Assembly (NCBI GenBank): GCA_020631485.1
Contig: JAHDHC010000006.1
Coordinates: forward strand, 1-64,000
Source: Candidatus Altimarinota bacterium
GTDB taxonomy: Bacteria; Patescibacteriota; Gracilibacteria; BD1-5; UBA6164
Direction: 5' to 3'
Length of the DNA: 64,000 nucleotides
Position numbers and translations under genes: made by a program. Every line of letters begins with the position of its first letter. The stretch's first letter is position 1. Below, one piece after another: positions 60,957-64,000 of the stretch. Under the pieces are notes generated by a model, which did not search any database, was not told the origin of the DNA, and worked only from the letters and a program-made list of their open reading frames with translations.

Positions 60957-61943
60957 CTAGATACTATTTTTTATAACTTCTTCTATTTCTCATGCGAGTT
61001 CAGGATTTTCTTTGAGAAAAGTTTTCGCGTTTTCTCTTCATTGTCAGAGCTTAGTATCAGCATAACTGTAAAATGCTCATGATTTTTTTACAACTCATAT
61101 TGAGGCTCCTATATCTATAAGCTCTCATACTTTTGATATTCATTCATTGTACATGATGTCAAACTCTGCTTCTTTAAAAGGTGGAGCTACTTTGTTTTTT
61201 ATAACTTTTACCTTTGTGAGATTTCCATTTACTTCTTTGTCGATTCATGTTCCTGATTCAATTTTTGCTTTTCTCCTCACATCAATTCTTTGAGAAGCAT
61301 AAAACTTCAAGGCATTTCATCAAGTAGTAGTCTCTGGACTTCCAAACATTACTCAAATCTTCATTCTGATCTGATTGATAAATATTACTGTAGTTCCAGA
61401 TCTTGAAATAGCTCATGTTATCTTTCTCAGTGCCTGAGACATCAAACGTGCCTGAAGTCACATGTGTGAATCTCACATATCTCATTCAATTTCAGCTTTT
61501 GGAGTGAGTGCCGCTACACTATCAACTATAATCAAATCAATAGCACCTGAACGTACGAGCGAATCTACTATTTCAAGAGCTTGTTCTCCATAGTCAGGTT
61601 GAGAAATAATAAGGTTATCAGTATCTACTCCTATCTTTTTTGCGTATTCTGGATCTAATGCATGTTCCGCATCAATAAATGCTGCAGTTCATCATGCTTT
61701 TTGCATCTCTGCTATCGCGTGTAGTGTAAGGGTCGTTTTTCAAGATGATTCAGGTCCGTATATTTCTATAATTCTCCCCTTAGCGTATCATCCTCAGAGA
61801 GCTATATCAAGTGAGAGTGATCCTGATCATGAAGTTTCAATCTTCATTCCTCAGTCTTTATCTCAAAGTCTCATAATTGAACCTTTTCAAAATTGTTTTT
61901 CTATTTGTTCAAGTGCATTATTTAGCGCGTCTTTTTTATCCAT
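60957..61943 (-). CDS. recA: Recombinase RecA
   Basis: 328 aa. ATP-dependent strand-exchange protein of recombination and SOS control. Walker A GPESSGKTTL (its second Gly is UGA), [13 protein letters not shown], Walker [14 protein letters not shown], loop L1 [20 protein letters not shown], loop L2 [20 protein letters not shown], and [17 protein letters not shown]. The C-terminus is shorter than in E. coli (no long acidic tail). No clear LexA box was seen upstream. Single gene. Confidence 0.98.
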
Positions 61944-62007
61944 TTTTATATTTCTAATAAATTAAGTATATAAATAGTGTATATTTTGTATATAATAAGT
62001 CAATTTT

Positions 62008-62232
62008 TTATTTGATTTTATAGTTTGTGATAAGTCATTCTTTTGTTCCCAATACTATTTCTTCAGATTCACATTGTGTACATATAAATCTATATCCACG
62101 AGAATCTGGCCTCTGAGTTTCTACAAGTTGTTCACATTTTTTACAAAAATATGCAACTCCTCATCTATCTTCTTTGAAATACTCTCTTTTATTTCAGAGT
62201 TCATCTATATTGAGTAAATCTTCGTATGACAT
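62008..62232 (-). CDS. Small zinc-ribbon protein
   Basis: 74 aa. Two CxxC knuckles: YFCKKCEQLVE (about residue 30) and FICTQCESEEIV (about 51), forming a zinc ribbon. N-terminus acidic helical (YEDLLNIDELGNKREYF). No more specific family. Lies between recA and the FtsA-like gene; UGA used three or more times as Gly, so it is well adapted. Role unknown; many such proteins bind RNA polymerase or ribosomes. Confidence 0.7.
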
Positions 62233-62289
62233 GAAATTTTGTTAAATTATAGTATTTAAGTGTATGCAAAAAGATAAAATTTTACAATT

Positions 62290-63489
62290 TTATTGTTGTT
62301 TTATGAGCTTTTGGAGCATATGTACCATCTCATTATGTGATCATTTAAAATAGTTTTGAGTTGCTATCATCATCGCCAAAAGTGAAAAATTGGATCGAAC
62401 ATCTAACTGGAACTTTCCTTCAATATCTTGTATTTTATCTTTTGATATATCCTGAATACAGAAATTTTTTCTCAGCATAATATCTCGTCCTGTAGCTGAA
62501 AAATCCCTGATTTTATCACGTATAAAAGAATTTACACCCCCTCAAAATAGATATATATCGTGTGGACATATTGAGTGTGAAATAAGATCCTCAAGCGTTA
62601 TCTTGAGAGCTTCTTCCCATATTTGATAAAAGTCATTTTTTTCTTCTGTATATAGAGCATCTGATTCAACAGTTTTAATTGCGCGAATTTGTGTCAGTTT
62701 GTATTTTTTAGATATCGTTGAAAGAAGCTCTCATATTCAAATATTAAAATATGTACTCATAAAAACATCATGCTCTTTTACAATTACTATTTGAGTACGA
62801 GCATTTCCAATATTTATGATGATATGATCTTTTGTATTTCCTCATATATTTACAAGGTCTTTAATCGCGTTTTCATAAGGAATGACCAGCTCAAGAGTCT
62901 TTCCACAATGTGTACTAAACTTTTTCAATTGAGAATATTTTCAGTTTTCCATAAAAAACTGATCCAACTCAATCTCAATTATTTTTCCATCCTGAGCCAA
63001 GATATTGTGACGTTTCTCACTATCAAGAAATATAGACCTGATATTTCAAAGAATAAGTTTCATGTCTTTTGTCCAGTACAATCATTTTGCTAATGGCTTA
63101 TCATGCGCTTTGAGAGAATGTAAAAATTCTTGGAGTATTCCTTTGAATTCTGATTTTTTTACGGGTCATTTTTGTGTACGCTCGTGTATAAGTTTTTCTT
63201 TTGCAAAAAACGCTTTGAAAGTTCCAGTATTAAAAATCACTGACTTTACTTCAATTCCAGCTTCATTTTCAGCTTTTTTTATAGCGAGCTGGAGATTATT
63301 TGAAATACTATGTGTGTCTTGAATCTCTCCAAAATAAAAGTCACTTGGTTCTTGTTTTCTCTCTCCATATCACAAAATATGTATCTCATTTTTTTTGATC
63401 AGAACAACACAACAACGGATCTTATAAGTTCATATATCAACAAAAATAAACTTTTTTTCGTTTTGAAGGATATTCTTAATAAATCTCAT
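62290..63489 (-). CDS. FtsA/PilM-like actin-fold protein (divergent)
   Basis: 399 aa. N-terminus with a phosphate-1-like strand (KKFIFVDIGTYKIRCCVVLI), then a domain resembling SHS2 in FtsA/PilM, a phosphate-2-like segment (KDHIIINIGNARTQIVIVKE; about 245) and a late Gly-rich strand HDIYLFGGGVNSFIRDK (about 325). This is the FtsA/MreB/PilM fold; sequence is far from FtsA at 11276-12517. With four pilins in the window PilM is a reasonable alternative, but the usual PilN/PilO genes are not adjacent. Possibly a second division or pilus ATPase. Confidence 0.62.
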
Positions 63490-63530
63490 ATAATCTTCCT
63501 TTTTATTGTCATAAAAAGTATAGAGAATTT

Positions 63531-63560
63531 AAAAAAACTGCAAATTTTATGCAGTTTCTT
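63531..63560 (-). terminator. Terminator after the TPR gene
   Basis: AAAAAAACTGCA and TGCAGTTTCTT pair between the TPR gene stop and the start of the FtsA-like gene. Confidence 0.75.
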
Positions 63561-63570
63561 ATGATTTTTC

Positions 63571-64000
63571 TTAAGATTTTTTTATTTTTTCTTCTTTTCC
63601 TATCTTTTTAAGTAGCTCATTTCCTTGACGAATGTTTCACGTTCCTATAAGAGCCATAGCAAGATCTTCTGTTATAAGAGCGTCGTTTGGTGAAAGATTG
63701 AGGGCTCTATTGAGAATACTTATTCCTCTTTGCGTTTGCCCGAGTACATGATATGACCATCAAAGGTTTCTCAGGACTTCAGCATTGTTTGGCATAAGCT
63801 TATTTGACTTTTCTAGGAGCGCTACAGCCTCTGCTATCTTCCCATCAGATAAAAGGATAAATCACTTCAAATAACTCCCTGTTGCCGATTCTGGATTTAT
63901 CTCAAGAGCGTAATCTACTGCGAGAATGGCCTTTTTATACTCTCATAAAAACATGTAAATATCGGATATCTCCTCATATATACGATAATCATCAGGATAT
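63571..64000 (-). CDS. TPR-repeat protein (partial, 5' end outside the window)
   Basis: The last about 143 codons are seen. Tandem tetratricopeptide repeats: DIYMFLGEYKKAILAVDYAL then EINPESATGS; GFILLSDGKIAEAVALLEKS then NKLMPNNAEV; GWSYHVLGQTQRGISILNRA then LNLSPNDALI; and a final partial unit, each of about 34 aa with the W/L-G-Y-A-F-A-P pattern. TPRs bind partner proteins; the missing N-terminus may hold a signal or other domain. Function cannot be told. Confidence 0.82.

Noticed and set aside
1-64000. CRISPR array, rRNA, prophage or classical insertion sequence
   Set aside because: No regularly spaced direct repeats, rRNA stretches, phage structural genes or transposase were seen; the baseplate-J-like protein stands alone.

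Overview
The window is a single AT-rich chromosomal segment whose genes read correctly only if UGA is translated as glycine (genetic code 25). With UGA as stop nearly every gene is cut into pieces. With UGA as Gly, full-length FtsZ, FtsA, RecA, PNPase, HSP90, RpoD, SufB/C/S and others appear, and UGA falls on invariant glycines such as the RecA and VirB4 P-loops. This points to a Candidate Phyla Radiation bacterium of the Gracilibacteria (BD1-5) / Absconditabacteria (SR1) group; the window alone cannot separate the two. All coordinates below use code 25, with TAA and TAG as the only stops.

Layout. 1-466: start of a secreted Cys-rich protein with two Kazal-like repeats. 633-9262: tight operon for a LytR-CpsA-Psr protein, a class A PBP, RsmE, a large DUF2339-type membrane protein and CsaA. 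9333-17377 (minus): PAP2 phosphatase, ftsZ/ftsA, a VirB4-type ATPase, a type IV pilin fused to a fibrinogen-like domain, and a PP2C/SpoIIE phosphatase. 17551-27064: hrcA, a sigma-region-4/HARE-HTH protein, an Ala-rich lipoprotein, pnp, a baseplate-J-like anchored protein, two type IV pilins, rlmH, nth. 27082-30866: smpB, an M23 peptidase and four consecutive VirB2/TrbC-like small membrane proteins. 30930-40573: ybaB, an acidic coiled-coil protein, tRNA-Gln, rplU, a LysM-CHAP hydrolase, a zinc-finger-less DnaJ, an EnvC-like M23 hydrolase, mscS, htpG. 40688-42277: two unknown paralogues, each behind an identical 45-bp promoter-containing repeat. 42315-50006: HD hydrolase and the suf Fe-S operon (sufC, sufB, sufA-like, sufD, sufS), interrupted by a 0.5-kb DUF559 element with inverted terminal repeats. 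50261-54480: cell-surface cluster (secreted beta-sandwich protein, anchored protein with a UGA-coded poly-Gly hinge, Cys-pair lipoprotein, protein ending in a VPETG sorting-like signal). 54597-64000: rpoD, engB, pyrH, a second pilin-fibrinogen-like protein, yidD, rplT/rpmI/infC, rpsT, recA, an FtsA-like protein and a TPR protein.

Themes. (i) A large investment in the cell surface: Kazal-like protein, four type IV pilins (two with fibrinogen-like heads), VirB4 plus four VirB2-like subunits, and several peptidoglycan hydrolases. This suits an attached or predatory life, which is an inference. (ii) Short G+C-rich palindromes have entered several protein-coding genes (htpG, sufS, sufD, sufA-like, the first pilin-fibrinogen gene) and kept them in frame. 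(iii) A DUF559 element lies next to a duplicated 5' end of sufB. No intergenic gap exceeds about 260 bp. Gaps hold rho-independent terminators, a few good -35/-10 promoters and palindromic repeats. No CRISPR array, rRNA, transposase or prophage was seen.
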